Shown here one piece after another: positions 42,468 through 51,067 of a stretch of 64,000 bases of DNA; within the stretch, counting starts at the first letter, position 1, and each line of letters begins with the position of its first letter. Below the pieces are notes generated by a model, which worked only from the letters and a program-made list of their open reading frames with translations, had not been told where the DNA came from and did not search any database. The stretch covers positions 42,351 through 106,350 of the forward strand of contig NZ_FYDO01000025.1 of NCBI RefSeq assembly GCF_900187615.1, in the 5' to 3' direction. Source of the stretch: Pseudomonas sp. Irchel s3f7 (lineage in GTDB: Bacteria; Pseudomonadota; Gammaproteobacteria; Pseudomonadales; Pseudomonadaceae). A program made the position numbers and the translations under genes.

Positions 42468-43700
42468 ATGACTGCTTCATCCCCTTCTCTACTGCTCCGC
42501 CTGAAACGCCTGAGCCTGGTCACGCAAATCGTGATCGGCCTTATCGCCGGTATTGTCCTGGCCTTGATTGCGCCTGAAGCGGCGAAGTCGACTGCGTTTA
42601 TCGGCAAAGTGTTTGTCTGCGCGCTGAAAGCGGTCGCGCCGATTCTGGTGTTTGTGCTGGTCATGGCCTCCATCGCCAACCACAAGCACGGCCAGGAAAC
42701 TCATATCCGGCCGATTCTGTTCCTTTATCTGCTGGGCACTTTCGCCGCCGCGGTGGTCGCGGTGGTGGCCAGTATGATGTTTCCGTCGAGCCTGGTGCTG
42801 TCGACTCAGGACGTCGCGGTGACGGCACCGGGTGGTATCGGTGAAGTGCTGCAAAGTCTGCTGCTGAGCGTGGTCGATAACCCCGTCAGTGCGCTGATGA
42901 ATGCCAACTTCATCGGCATTCTCGCCTGGGCCATCGGCATGGGCATCGCCATTCGCCACGCGGGCAACACCACTCGCGAAGTGCTGGGCGACCTGTCCAA
43001 TGGCGTGACCGTGATCGTGCGCCTGGTCATCAGCTTTGCCCCGCTGGGTATTTTCGGTCTGGTGGCCTCGACCCTGGCCACCTCCGGTTTCGGCGCGTTG
43101 ATCGGTTACGCTCACCTGCTGGCCGTGCTGCTGGGCTGCATGCTGTTCGTGGCACTGGTGATGAACCCGCTGATCGTGTTCTGGAAACTGCGTCGCAACC
43201 CGTACCCGCTGGTGCTGACCTGCCTGCGCGAGAGCGGCATCACCGCGTTCTTTACCCGCAGTTCGGCGGCGAACATTCCGGTCAACCTGGAATTGAGCAA
43301 GCGTCTGGGCCTGCACGAAGACACTTACTCGGTGTCGATCCCATTGGGCGCGACCATCAACATGGCTGGCGCCGCGATCACCATCACCGTGCTGACCCTC
43401 GCCGCCGTGCACACGCTGGGGATCGCCGTGGACATTCCAACGGCCATTCTGCTCAGCGTCGTTGCCGCAATCTGCGCCTGTGGCGCCTCGGGTGTGGCAG
43501 GCGGTTCGCTGCTGCTGATTCCGCTGGCGTGCAGCCTGTTCGGCATCCCGAGCGAAATCGCCATGCAGGTGGTGGCGGTCGGTTTCATCATTGGTGTGTT
43601 GCAGGACTCGGCGGAAACCGCGCTGAACTCGTCCACCGATGTGTTGTTCACCGCGGCGGCTTGCCTGGGTGAAGAGCAGAAAGCCGAACGTCTGGCCTGA
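42468..43700 (+). CDS. sstT: Serine/threonine:sodium symporter
   Basis: A 410-residue member of the dicarboxylate/amino acid:cation symporter family. It has hairpin serine-rich HP1 (FFTRSSAANIPVNLELSKRLG), the IPLGATINMAGAA motif of TM7, and HP2 GASGVAGGSLLLIPLAC. These match SstT, which takes up Ser and Thr with Na+ at the inner membrane. Full length. Confidence 0.93.
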   Translation: MTASSPSLLLRLKRLSLVTQIVIGLIAGIVLALIAPEAAKSTAFIGKVFVCALKAVAPILVFVLVMASIANHKHGQETHIRPILFLYLLGTFAAAVVAVVASMMFPSSLVLSTQDVAVTAPGGIGEVLQSLLLSVVDNPVSALMNANFIGILAWAIGMGIAIRHAGNTTREVLGDLSNGVTVIVRLVISFAPLGIFGLVASTLATSGFGALIGYAHLLAVLLGCMLFVALVMNPLIVFWKLRRNPYPLVLTCLRESGITAFFTRSSAANIPVNLELSKRLGLHEDTYSVSIPLGATINMAGAAITITVLTLAAVHTLGIAVDIPTAILLSVVAAICACGASGVAGGSLLLIPLACSLFGIPSEIAMQVVAVGFIIGVLQDSAETALNSSTDVLFTAAACLGEEQKAERLA

Positions 43701-43707
43701 CACAAAT

Positions 43708-43779
43708 CCTGTAGGAGCCCGGTTTGCCGGCGATGGCGCACTTAAGACCGCCATCGCCGGCAAGCCTGGCTCCTACAAA
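43708..43779. repeat. REP inverted repeat
   Basis: TGTAGGAGCCCGGTTTGCCGGCGATGGC facing its complement, just downstream of sstT. Confidence 0.85.
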
Positions 43780-43831
43780 GGAACGGCTTGAGGCTGCCAT
43801 CTCCAATGAGCCGGGCGTCCACAGAAAGCAC

Positions 43832-43872
43832 AAAAAAAGCCCGCCAAGGCGCAAACCTTGGCGGGCTTTTTT
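43832..43872. terminator. Bidirectional terminator
   Basis: Stem AAAAAAAGCCCGCCAAGG/CCTTGGCGGGCTTTTTT, with T runs both ways, between convergent sstT and the DUF1993 gene. Confidence 0.92.
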
Positions 43873-43885
43873 GTAGCTGGGCGGT

Positions 43886-44395
43886 TTAGAACGCGCCCAT
43901 GTAATCGCGCTTGCCCACTTCCACGCCGTTGTGGCGCAGCAGTGCGTAAGTGGTGGTGACGTGGAAGAAGAACTGCGGCAGGCCGTAGGTCAGCAGGTAA
44001 GCCTGACCGGAGAAGCGCTTCTCTTTAGGCGTGCCTGGACGGGTGACGATCTCGATGCCTTCCTTGCCATTGATCTGCTCTGGCTTGATCTCGCCGATGA
44101 AGGCAAGGACCTTGGCGATCAACGCTTGCAGCTCGGCGAAGGTGGTTTCGGTGTCGTCGTACTTCGGCAGTTCGATTTCGGCCAGACGCGCGGATACGCC
44201 TTTGCTGAAGTCAACGGCGATCTGCACCTGACGTACCAGCGGGAACATGTCCGGGAACAGGCGCGCTTGCAGGAAGGCGTTCGGGTCGATGTTCTTGGCG
44301 GTGGCGTGGGCTTCGGCTTTCTTCAGCACATCGCTCAGGGCGTTGAGCATTTGCTGGAAAACAGGCACCGAAGCGTCGTACAGGGAAATGGTCAT
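43886..44395 (-). CDS. DUF1993 domain protein
   Basis: A 169-residue soluble protein beginning MTISLYDASVPVFQQMLNAL, the start typical of DUF1993, a helical DinB-like family of unknown function. It includes GQAYLLTYGLPQFFFHVTTTYALLRHNGVEVGKRDYM (key elements GLPQFFFH and LRHNGV), which is conserved in that family. Monocistronic with its own terminator. Confidence 0.88.
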   Translation of the reverse strand: MTISLYDASVPVFQQMLNALSDVLKKAEAHATAKNIDPNAFLQARLFPDMFPLVRQVQIAVDFSKGVSARLAEIELPKYDDTETTFAELQALIAKVLAFIGEIKPEQINGKEGIEIVTRPGTPKEKRFSGQAYLLTYGLPQFFFHVTTTYALLRHNGVEVGKRDYMGAF

Positions 44396-44520
44396 GGCAG
44401 GTCTCGTGTGGTGACGGGAGGAAACGTGGGCCGATTATAGCCATCCCGGACCGGCCTGCGGCTTGTCTTTTATCCTGCAAGGATTAGGCTAGGCTGCTTC
44501 GACGGCATAGGGAAAGCGCG

Positions 44521-45168
44521 ATGAGCACTGATCAAGAGCAAACCTTCGACGAGCCACGGCTCAGCAGCACGGAAATCCGCATTCTGGGTTCGTTGATCGA
44601 AAAACAGGCCACCAGCCCGGAAACCTATCCGCTGACGCTCAACGCCCTGGTAACCGCCTGCAACCAGAAGACCAGCCGCGAGCCGGTGATGAACCTCACC
44701 CCCGGCCAGGTCGGGCAGAGCCTGCGCGCCCTTGAGGGACGTGGTTTCGCCAAGCTGGTGATGGGCAGCCGCGCCGACCGCTGGGAGCACAAGGTGGACA
44801 AGGCGCTGGAGCTGGTGCCGGCGCAGGTGATTCTGACGGGTTTGATGTTCCTGCGCGGCCCGCAGACGGTCAACGAACTGCTGACCCGCAGTGGTCGCAT
44901 GCATGAGTTTGAAGACACCGAACAAGTGGTGCATCAGCTAGAGCGTTTGATTGCGCGAGGTCTGGCGGTATTGATCCCGCGCCAGGCTGGCCAGCGTGAA
45001 GATCGTTATACCCACGCATTGGGTGATCCGGCAGATATCGAAGCGATTCTCTCGGCCCGACAGAACCCGTCGGAGCGCAGTTCGGGCAGCGGCGTTTCAA
45101 TTGAACGGATCGAAGAGCTGGAAGCACGGATTGCGGCGCTGGAAGAGCGGTTGGAGCGACTGGAATAG
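44521..45168 (+). CDS. yceH: YceH family protein (UPF0502/DUF480)
   Basis: A 215-residue protein with two winged-helix domains. The signature regions are LSSTEIRILGSLIEKQATSPE and YPLTLNALVTACNQKTSREPVM (cited by key residues RILGxLIEK and CNQKTSRxPVM). The C-terminal coiled coil (EELEARIAALEERLERLE) is typical. Function not established; possibly DNA binding. Confidence 0.9.
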   Translation: MSTDQEQTFDEPRLSSTEIRILGSLIEKQATSPETYPLTLNALVTACNQKTSREPVMNLTPGQVGQSLRALEGRGFAKLVMGSRADRWEHKVDKALELVPAQVILTGLMFLRGPQTVNELLTRSGRMHEFEDTEQVVHQLERLIARGLAVLIPRQAGQREDRYTHALGDPADIEAILSARQNPSERSSGSGVSIERIEELEARIAALEERLERLE

Positions 45169-45234
45169 AGTGAGCTTTCAGTCACTTTAATGCTGGATGC
45201 ACCGCCGCCATCTCGAGCAGGCTTGCGGTGCACA

Positions 45235-45264
45235 CCTGTAGGAGCAAACTTGCTCGCGATGGCG
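45235..45264. repeat. Single REP unit
   Basis: CTGTAGGAGCAAACTTGCTCGCGATGGCG, one half of the usual pair, between yceH and the convergent shikimate-dehydrogenase-like gene. Confidence 0.7.
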
Positions 45265-45284
45265 TCCGTACAGTCAATACCGGT

Positions 45285-46103
45285 TCAACTCCGGGCAAAT
45301 TCCACCGCTTTGCGAAACTGCCCCTCAGTCGGCCGCACGCCGGTGTACAACACAAACTGCTCCAGCGCCTGGATGGCGATGACTTCGAGCCCGGTGATCA
45401 CCCGTTTGCCTTCGGCACGACCGCGCACGATCAGCGGTGTCTCCGAGGGAATAGCCACCACGTCGAAAACCGTTTCAGCCTGCGTGATGGCATCCGGCTC
45501 AAACGCCAGTTGATCAGCCTCAGGGCCACCGGTCATGCCGATCGGTGTGACATTGATCAGCATCTGCGGGCGCCGCTCTCCCAGCTCCGCTTGCCATTCA
45601 TATCCCAACGATTGCGCCAATGCCTGCCCTGCGCGCTCGTTGCGGGCCACGATCAGACCATGGGTGTAGCCGCCGTCACGCAGGGCACTGGCCACCGCTT
45701 TGGCCATGCCGCCGCTGCCACGCAGGACGAAGGTCGAGTCCTTGGGCACTTCGTGGGTCTGGAGCAATTGAGCGATGGCGATGTAGTCGGTGTTGTAGGC
45801 CTTGAGATGACCGTCGGTGTTGACGATTGTGTTGATCGATTGAATGGCGGCCGCCGATGCATCCAGCTCATCGACCAGGGCAATGCAATCTTCCTTGAAA
45901 GGCATCGACACGCCGCACCCACGGATCCGTAGCGCTCGAATGCCAGCGACTGCACCCGGCAGGTCCTGGCTGGCAAAGGCCTTGTAGTAAAAATTCAGGC
46001 CCAGTTGCTCATACAGATGATTGTGAAATCTCAAGCCAAAGTTCCCAGGCCGCCCTGAAAGCGACATGCACAACTGGGTGTCTTTGTTGGGGTTCATCTG
46101 CAT
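45285..46103 (-). CDS. Shikimate 5-dehydrogenase-like protein
   Basis: A 272-residue protein of the AroE superfamily, closer to the SDH-like (HI0607) branch than to biosynthetic AroE. It has the substrate motif GCGVSMPFKED (catalytic Lys), NTDYIAIAQLL (Asp), the nucleotide loop RGSGGMAKAV, and INVTPIGM. The N-terminal S-x-S motif is SLSGRPG. Start at ATG 46103, with GGAGA upstream. It probably oxidises shikimate or a related hydroxy acid with NAD(P); SdhL enzymes are much slower on shikimate. Confidence 0.82.
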   Translation of the reverse strand: MQMNPNKDTQLCMSLSGRPGNFGLRFHNHLYEQLGLNFYYKAFASQDLPGAVAGIRALRIRGCGVSMPFKEDCIALVDELDASAAAIQSINTIVNTDGHLKAYNTDYIAIAQLLQTHEVPKDSTFVLRGSGGMAKAVASALRDGGYTHGLIVARNERAGQALAQSLGYEWQAELGERRPQMLINVTPIGMTGGPEADQLAFEPDAITQAETVFDVVAIPSETPLIVRGRAEGKRVITGLEVIAIQALEQFVLYTGVRPTEGQFRKAVEFARS

Positions 46104-46347
46104 GGAAATCTCCTTCAAACGCACTTTCGGATGGACGGGATTAGCCAGCCCATCGGTTCTGATCGATCATGTTTATGCAGCTGTTTGCGGCCTCTCTCGA
46201 CCGTCTGCAAACCGGTACAGACCTTACACAATATTTACCCAACGGCTGTGCTGATTTGCAAAAAAAAGCTGTCTTAGAGGTATCCCCACGACAATCCTTA
46301 TGTCTATCGCAGACACAAGCGCCGGGGCGAAGTAACGAGGAACTATC

Positions 46348-46713
46348 ATGATCCGTAAAATCCCCACAGTTGCCTTGCTGATCGGCGCACTCGCGATCGC
46401 AGGTCAGGCGCAAGCCCATGGTGGTGGTAATGACGCAGCGGTATACGGAGCAATTGTCGGTACTGCCATCGTCGGTTCAGCCCTCATCAACGCGAATCGA
46501 CCGGTGTATGTCGCGCCGCAACCGGTCTACGCCCAACCCGCGCCGGTTTATTACGCACCGCCGCCTCCGGTTTACTACCAGCCGGCCCCGGTCTACGTGC
46601 AACAACCCATCTATTACCGACCGGCCCCGGTTTACTACGGCCCACCTCGTGGTTATTACGGCCCGCCACGCGGCTACTACTATGGCCCGCATCGCGGATA
46701 CGGCCGCTGGTAA
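46348..46713 (+). CDS. Secreted Tyr/Pro-rich repeat protein
   Basis: A 121-residue protein. The signal peptide is cut after GQAQA (near residue 23), then a short Gly/Ala/Val hydrophobic stretch (AVYGAIVGTAIVGSALI) of glycine-zipper type. From residue 52 on there are about a dozen degenerate PVY repeats of the form P-V-Y-x(3-4) grading into GYYGPPRGYY. The tail ends RGYGRW. GAGGAACT ribosome site. Probably an envelope or secreted low-complexity protein. Function unknown. Confidence 0.8.
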   Translation: MIRKIPTVALLIGALAIAGQAQAHGGGNDAAVYGAIVGTAIVGSALINANRPVYVAPQPVYAQPAPVYYAPPPPVYYQPAPVYVQQPIYYRPAPVYYGPPRGYYGPPRGYYYGPHRGYGRW

Positions 46714-46759
46714 CAGGTACATCAGAAAATGCTGACCGCTTGATTGCAACGTTGAACCT

Positions 46760-46787
46760 GTGGCGAGGGAGCAAGCTCCCTCGCCAC
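46760..46787. repeat. REP-type perfect hairpin
   Basis: GTGGCGAGGGAGC/GCTCCCTCGCCAC with a 2-base loop, downstream of the Tyr/Pro-rich gene. Probably doubles as a terminator-like element. Confidence 0.75.
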
Positions 46788-46958
46788 AAGGTCTGGATAA
46801 ATCTCGTCGAGGTCGCTCTCAGGAATGCGCGGTAGACGCAAATTGGCAAGACTGATTCGTCACTGTTTCTGCCGTGCGGTAGCAAGCGGTCATATTTCTG
46901 TCATGTCAGGTCCGCAAGCTCGGGCTTGTCTGTCAAAACCAACAACAAGGACGACGCC

Positions 46959-47153
46959 ATGCCCACGCAAAACCCGCACCGCATTGTCGGTCTGTGCACC
47001 TCCAGCAAGGTGTACAACGTACTGACCGAGCTCAAGCACCTGGAAGGTCACCGAAACGCCAAGTTTCTCTCGCTGCTGACCCAGAGCCTGGTGCGTAAAG
47101 GTCTGCTCAATGAGCAGGAAGTGGTCCATTTGCTCGATCAGGTGGTCGACTGA
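46959..47153 (+). CDS. Small hypothetical protein
   Basis: 64 residues, mostly helical (VYNVLTELKHLEGHRNAKF, NEQEVVHLLDQVVD). No signal or membrane segment. AAGGA lies 8 bases before ATG 46959. Codon use looks like neighbouring genes. No family recognised. Followed after 115 bases by another small gene. Confidence 0.65.
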   Translation: MPTQNPHRIVGLCTSSKVYNVLTELKHLEGHRNAKFLSLLTQSLVRKGLLNEQEVVHLLDQVVD

Positions 47154-47240
47154 GCGACAGCCGGTCGTTTGCCCACCGTCGCATCAATGTCCACTATCAA
47201 ACGCGTTGATTTTTCGTTGCCGCCCCGCGAACGTAAGGTA

Positions 47241-47260
47241 CCTCCACAGATTGATGGAGG
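47241..47260 (+). promoter_or_regulatory. Hairpin sequestering a ribosome binding site
   Basis: CCTCCA-CAGATTGA-TGGAGG: the 3' arm is the Shine-Dalgarno sequence (TGGAGG, 8 bases before ATG 47269) of the next small gene. Translation could therefore be gated by this stem, for example by RsmA or temperature. Seen directly; the regulation is inferred. Confidence 0.5.
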
Positions 47261-47268
47261 TTCTCAGC

Positions 47269-47460
47269 ATGTCTCAGGTTCAAATCATGTCCGTTATCGG
47301 CAGCGCCGTTCCCGCCTCGCTCAGAGCATCGGGCCTGCTCGCCTGCTGGTACCTGATGCAGGACGGCGAACCCATCAGCGGCCCGCTCACTTCGCTGCCC
47401 GACGCCCAGGTGCTGTCGCAACGGGTCGGCACCGGCCAGCCCGGAAAAATCAGCGCCTAA
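47269..47460 (+). CDS. Small hypothetical protein
   Basis: 63 residues, MSQVQIMSVIGSAVPASLRA at the start, then GLLACWYLMQDGEPISGPL and a C-terminal SLPDAQVLSQRVG segment. No recognised family. The ribosome site GGAGG is inside a hairpin. The TAA stop overlaps the stop of the convergent permease gene. Confidence 0.65.
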   Translation: MSQVQIMSVIGSAVPASLRASGLLACWYLMQDGEPISGPLTSLPDAQVLSQRVGTGQPGKISA

Positions 47461-48518
47461 GGCAGCTGAACCCGCGGTTTGGTTTCGATGAAAATGGCCC
47501 AGCTCGACATGAACAGGGCCGCAATCAACGGGCCGATGACGAAACCGTTCAAACCAAAAATCGCCAGGCCGCCGATGGTTGAGATCAGGATCAGGTAGTC
47601 CGGCATCTTGGTGTCCTTGCCCACGAGGATCGGGCGCAACACGTTATCCACCAGGCCGATCACAAACACGCCGAACAATACCAGCGTCACCCCTTGCCAG
47701 ATCGCACCGGTGAGCAGGAAAAACGCGGCGACCGGCGCCCAGATAATCCCCGCCCCCACCGCTGGCAACAGCGACAGAAACGCCATCAACACCGCCCAGA
47801 TCAATGCGCTGGGAATGTCCAGAAACCAGAAAATCAAACCGCCCAATGCACCCTGCGTGATCGCCACCACCAGGTTGCCCTTCACTGTGGCCCGCACCAC
47901 GCGATTGAGCTTGAGTTGCAACCGGCGCTTTTGGTTTTCCTCAAGCGGCACGGCCATGCGCACTTTGCGTGCGAGCTCCGCACCATCGCGCAGGAAGAAA
48001 AACAGCATGTACAGCATGATAAAAAAACTGAGGATGAATTCGAATGTCCCCTGACCAAAACTGAAGGCCTGGGTGGCGACGAACTCATTACCGGACATGG
48101 CGCTCTTGATGATTTTTTCGCGCAACCCGTTCAGCTCGCCCATGTCGAAGCGGTCGAGCAAATTCTGGAAATAAGGCGGCAGGCTGTGCTTGAACTGCAA
48201 CACATACCCGGCGATGTCCAGCTCGCCGCTTTCAATGCGCTTGTAAAGCTCGGTACCCTCCTGGACCAGGAAAATACCGAGGATAATCACGGGCAGGATC
48301 GCAATCAGCAAACAGATGCTCAATGTGAGCAGCGTCGTGAGATTGCGCTGCCAGCCGAATTTCAATTGCAGTTGGTGCTGCAAGGGCGCAAAGAGGATCC
48401 CGAGGATCACCGCCCAGAACACCGCGCCGTAAAACGGCAGCAGTATCCAGATGAACGCGATGCTCACCAGAAACAGCAAGATGGCCAACGATTTGTCTCT
48501 GAGCGATTCTTCGTTCAT
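47457..48518 (-). CDS. AI-2E family transporter (PerM/YdiK-like)
   Basis: A 353-residue membrane protein with about eight hydrophobic segments, two of them flanking a long soluble loop (residues about 90-160). It has the conserved C-terminal GLVDNVLRPILVGKDTKMPDYLILIS region (key: DNxLRPxLxGK and P-x-x-L). The family includes autoinducer-2 exporters and Na+/H+ antiporter-like proteins; the substrate here is unknown. Start MNEESLRDKS at 48518. The stops of this gene and the convergent 63-residue gene overlap by 4 bases. Confidence 0.87.
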   Translation of the reverse strand: MNEESLRDKSLAILLFLVSIAFIWILLPFYGAVFWAVILGILFAPLQHQLQLKFGWQRNLTTLLTLSICLLIAILPVIILGIFLVQEGTELYKRIESGELDIAGYVLQFKHSLPPYFQNLLDRFDMGELNGLREKIIKSAMSGNEFVATQAFSFGQGTFEFILSFFIMLYMLFFFLRDGAELARKVRMAVPLEENQKRRLQLKLNRVVRATVKGNLVVAITQGALGGLIFWFLDIPSALIWAVLMAFLSLLPAVGAGIIWAPVAAFFLLTGAIWQGVTLVLFGVFVIGLVDNVLRPILVGKDTKMPDYLILISTIGGLAIFGLNGFVIGPLIAALFMSSWAIFIETKPRVQLP

Positions 48519-48680
48519 GTCCGATCCATGCCAGTGCGCCGGACGTAAAAGGTACGTCCTGATGCTTAGGCCACCGCAGCGCGCACGAGTGCCCTCCGTT
48601 GGTGAAGAAAGCATAGATCCAGATCAATAAACCCCAGGCCCAAGACGTTTACCCTGCGCGGCTTTTGCGATCGACTCACC

Positions 48681-50006
48681 ATGAACCTCATTGCTCCGGA
48701 ACTGCTTGCCCCCGCCGGCACCCTGAAAAACATGCGTTACGCCTTCGCCTACGGCGCCGATGCGGTGTACGCCGGCCAGCCGCGCTACAGCCTGCGGGTG
48801 CGCAACAACGAATTCGATCACGCCAACCTGGCCCTCGGCATTCACGAGGCCCAGGCCCAGGGCAAGCGTTTCTACGTCGTGGTGAACATCGCGCCGCACA
48901 ACGCCAAACTCAAAACGTTCCTCAAGGACCTGGCCCCCATCATTGCCATGGCGCCGGACGCGTTGATCATGTCCGACCCCGGCCTGATCATGCTGGTGCG
49001 CCGGCACTACCCGCAGATGCCGATTCATCTGTCGGTTCAAGCCAACACGGTGAACTGGGCCAGTGTCGAGTTCTGGCAGTTACAGGGTTTGAGCCGGATC
49101 ATCCTGTCGCGGGAGCTCTCCCTGGAGGAGATCGCCGAGATTCGCCAGCAAGTCCCGGCCATGGAGCTGGAAGTGTTCGTCCACGGCGCATTGTGCATGG
49201 CCTATTCGGGTCGTTGCCTGTTGTCGGGCTACATGAACAAGCGCGATGCCAACCAGGGCAGTTGCACCAATGCCTGTCGCTGGAAATATGCGGCGCAACC
49301 GGCCATGGAAAACCTGGTCGGGGACATCGTTCAACACTTCGAACCGGAACCGACACTGGGCATCGGCGCTCCCACCGAGCAGCTGTTCCTGCTGCAGGAG
49401 GCCAATCGCCCCGACGAGCTGATGCCGGCGTTCGAAGACGAGCACGGCACGTACATCATGAACGCCAAGGACCTGCGCGCTGTACAGCATGTCGAGCGTT
49501 TGACGCAGATGGGCGTGCATTCGCTGAAAATCGAAGGCCGGACCAAATCGCATTTTTATTGCGCGCGAACCACGCAGGTGTATCGCCGGGCAATCGACGA
49601 CGCGGTGGCCGGTCTCGAGTTCGACCGCAGCCTGATGACTGATCTGGAATCGCTCGCCCAACGCGGCTACACCGAAGGCTTTCTGCGCCGCCATGTGCAT
49701 GACGAATACCAGAACTACCAGAACGGCAGCTCGGTGTCGGAGCGGCAGCAATTTGTCGGCGAACTGACCGGCGAGCGGCGCGAGCGGTTGGCGGAGGTGA
49801 AGGTGAAGAACCGCTTCGCCCTGGGCGATCACATGGAACTGATGACACCCAAAGGCAATTTCCACTTCGATCTGCATCAATTGCAGAACAGCAAAGGCGA
49901 GCCCATCGAAGTGGCGCCGGGTGATGGGCACACGGTTTACCTGCCGATACCGGATGCGGTGGATCTGAGCTTCGGCTTGTTGATGCGCGATATCCACGCA
50001 ACATAA
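48681..50006 (+). CDS. trhP: tRNA hydroxylation protein TrhP (peptidase U32 family, YegQ)
   Basis: A 441-residue U32 family protein, in the branch needed for prephenate-dependent 5-hydroxyuridine formation at tRNA position 34 (TrhP/YegQ). It has an N-terminal ELLAPAGTLKNMRYAFAYGADAVYAG signature (key: LLAPAG and GADAVY), the U32 motif ELEVFVHGALCMAYSGRCLLS, and the Cys-bearing GSCTNACRW. These Cys are thought to bind an Fe-S cluster. Full length. Confidence 0.93.
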   Translation: MNLIAPELLAPAGTLKNMRYAFAYGADAVYAGQPRYSLRVRNNEFDHANLALGIHEAQAQGKRFYVVVNIAPHNAKLKTFLKDLAPIIAMAPDALIMSDPGLIMLVRRHYPQMPIHLSVQANTVNWASVEFWQLQGLSRIILSRELSLEEIAEIRQQVPAMELEVFVHGALCMAYSGRCLLSGYMNKRDANQGSCTNACRWKYAAQPAMENLVGDIVQHFEPEPTLGIGAPTEQLFLLQEANRPDELMPAFEDEHGTYIMNAKDLRAVQHVERLTQMGVHSLKIEGRTKSHFYCARTTQVYRRAIDDAVAGLEFDRSLMTDLESLAQRGYTEGFLRRHVHDEYQNYQNGSSVSERQQFVGELTGERRERLAEVKVKNRFALGDHMELMTPKGNFHFDLHQLQNSKGEPIEVAPGDGHTVYLPIPDAVDLSFGLLMRDIHAT

Positions 50007-50010
50007 TTCC

Positions 50011-50101
50011 CCTGGAGCTGGCTTGCCAGCGATTGCGGCCTGCCAGTCGACATTGTAGTGACGGGGCGATCGCTATCGCTGGCAAGCCAGCGCCTACAGG
50101 T
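50011..50101. repeat. REP inverted pair
   Basis: CTGGAGCTGGCTTGCCAGCGA faces TCGCTGGCAAGCCAGCGCC between convergent trhP and the LysR gene. Confidence 0.85.
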
Positions 50102-50107
50102 TCTGCG

Positions 50108-50971
50108 TCAGGCAAACTCTTCGCGGAGCATCGCCACAAACGCCTCTCGCGCCGGGTGCACCCCGGCGTTTTCGTGCCAATAGAACAGGTTTTCGATGGC
50201 GGTCAGTTCGGAAAACTCATAGCCCACGCAACCGGCGCCCTTGGCGTACTGATCGAAAATCCCTTTCGGCACCAGCGCCACCCCGGCACCGGCACTGACG
50301 CAACCGACGATCGCGCCATAACTGGCCAGGCTGACAATCGGCAACGCCAGTCCTTGCCGCAACAGCCAATGTTCCAGCGCGGCCCGATACGGACAGCCCT
50401 GGGGCCACATGAACACGGTTTTGTCCTGCAAATCCGTCATGTCGCGCACCGGCCCCAGCGACGTCGAGGCAATCAGCAGAAGGTCTTCGCGGTACATCGG
50501 CGTGCGCTTGAGGTGCGAGCGCTCGACATCCACGGCGACAATCGCGCCATCCAGCCGATGGCTCAGCGTGTCATCGAGCAACTGGCCCCAACTGCCGGTG
50601 GTCAACTCCAGCGCCACCGCCGGATAGCGCTTGTGAAACTTGGCCAGCAACCGCGGCAAACGACCAGTGGCCGAAGACTCGATAGCGCCGATGCGCAACG
50701 GGCCGGACGGCTCCGCCGAAGGGTCCACGGCGCGCTTGGCTTCGGCGGCCAGCGCCAGAATTTTCGAAGCGTAGGCCAGGAAGGTTTGCCCCGACGGACT
50801 GATGCGCAGTCCACGTCCCTCACGCAGGAACAGTGCGACACCCAACTCCGCTTCCAGCGACTTGATCCGCGCCGTGATGTTCGACGGCACGCAATGCAGC
50901 AACTCGGCGGCACGCGTGATGCTGCCCTCCTCGGCCACGGTCTTGAACATGCGAATCTGCGCCAACTCCAT
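50108..50971 (-). CDS. LysR-family transcriptional regulator
   Basis: A 287-residue LysR regulator: N-terminal winged helix (FKTVAEEGSITRAAELLHC, NITARIKSLEAELGVALF), then a periplasmic-binding-protein-like effector domain. The start MELAQIRMF is at 50971. It diverges from the EamA transporter (51068) with 96 bases between, so it probably controls that gene. Effector unknown. Confidence 0.87.
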   Translation of the reverse strand: MELAQIRMFKTVAEEGSITRAAELLHCVPSNITARIKSLEAELGVALFLREGRGLRISPSGQTFLAYASKILALAAEAKRAVDPSAEPSGPLRIGAIESSATGRLPRLLAKFHKRYPAVALELTTGSWGQLLDDTLSHRLDGAIVAVDVERSHLKRTPMYREDLLLIASTSLGPVRDMTDLQDKTVFMWPQGCPYRAALEHWLLRQGLALPIVSLASYGAIVGCVSAGAGVALVPKGIFDQYAKGAGCVGYEFSELTAIENLFYWHENAGVHPAREAFVAMLREEFA

Positions 50972-51067
50972 ACATCACCCAAAGTGAACGTTTAGCGCAG
51001 TATAAGTCAGTTGTGGTGAACCAAGAGCCTTCTGATACTGGCCGCATCCGCCCACAGGTGCACGACC

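Noticed and set aside
40212..43763. Frames of 266, 189, 163 and 424 codons opposite nhaR, the MFS gene and sstT.
   Set aside because: They are shadows of clear genes and have no domain or start signal.
45285..46103. Biosynthetic AroE (shikimate dehydrogenase of the main pathway).
   Set aside because: The sequence has the SDH-like variant motifs (SMPFKED, SLSGRPG) and no neighbouring aromatic biosynthesis genes, so the housekeeping name was not assigned.
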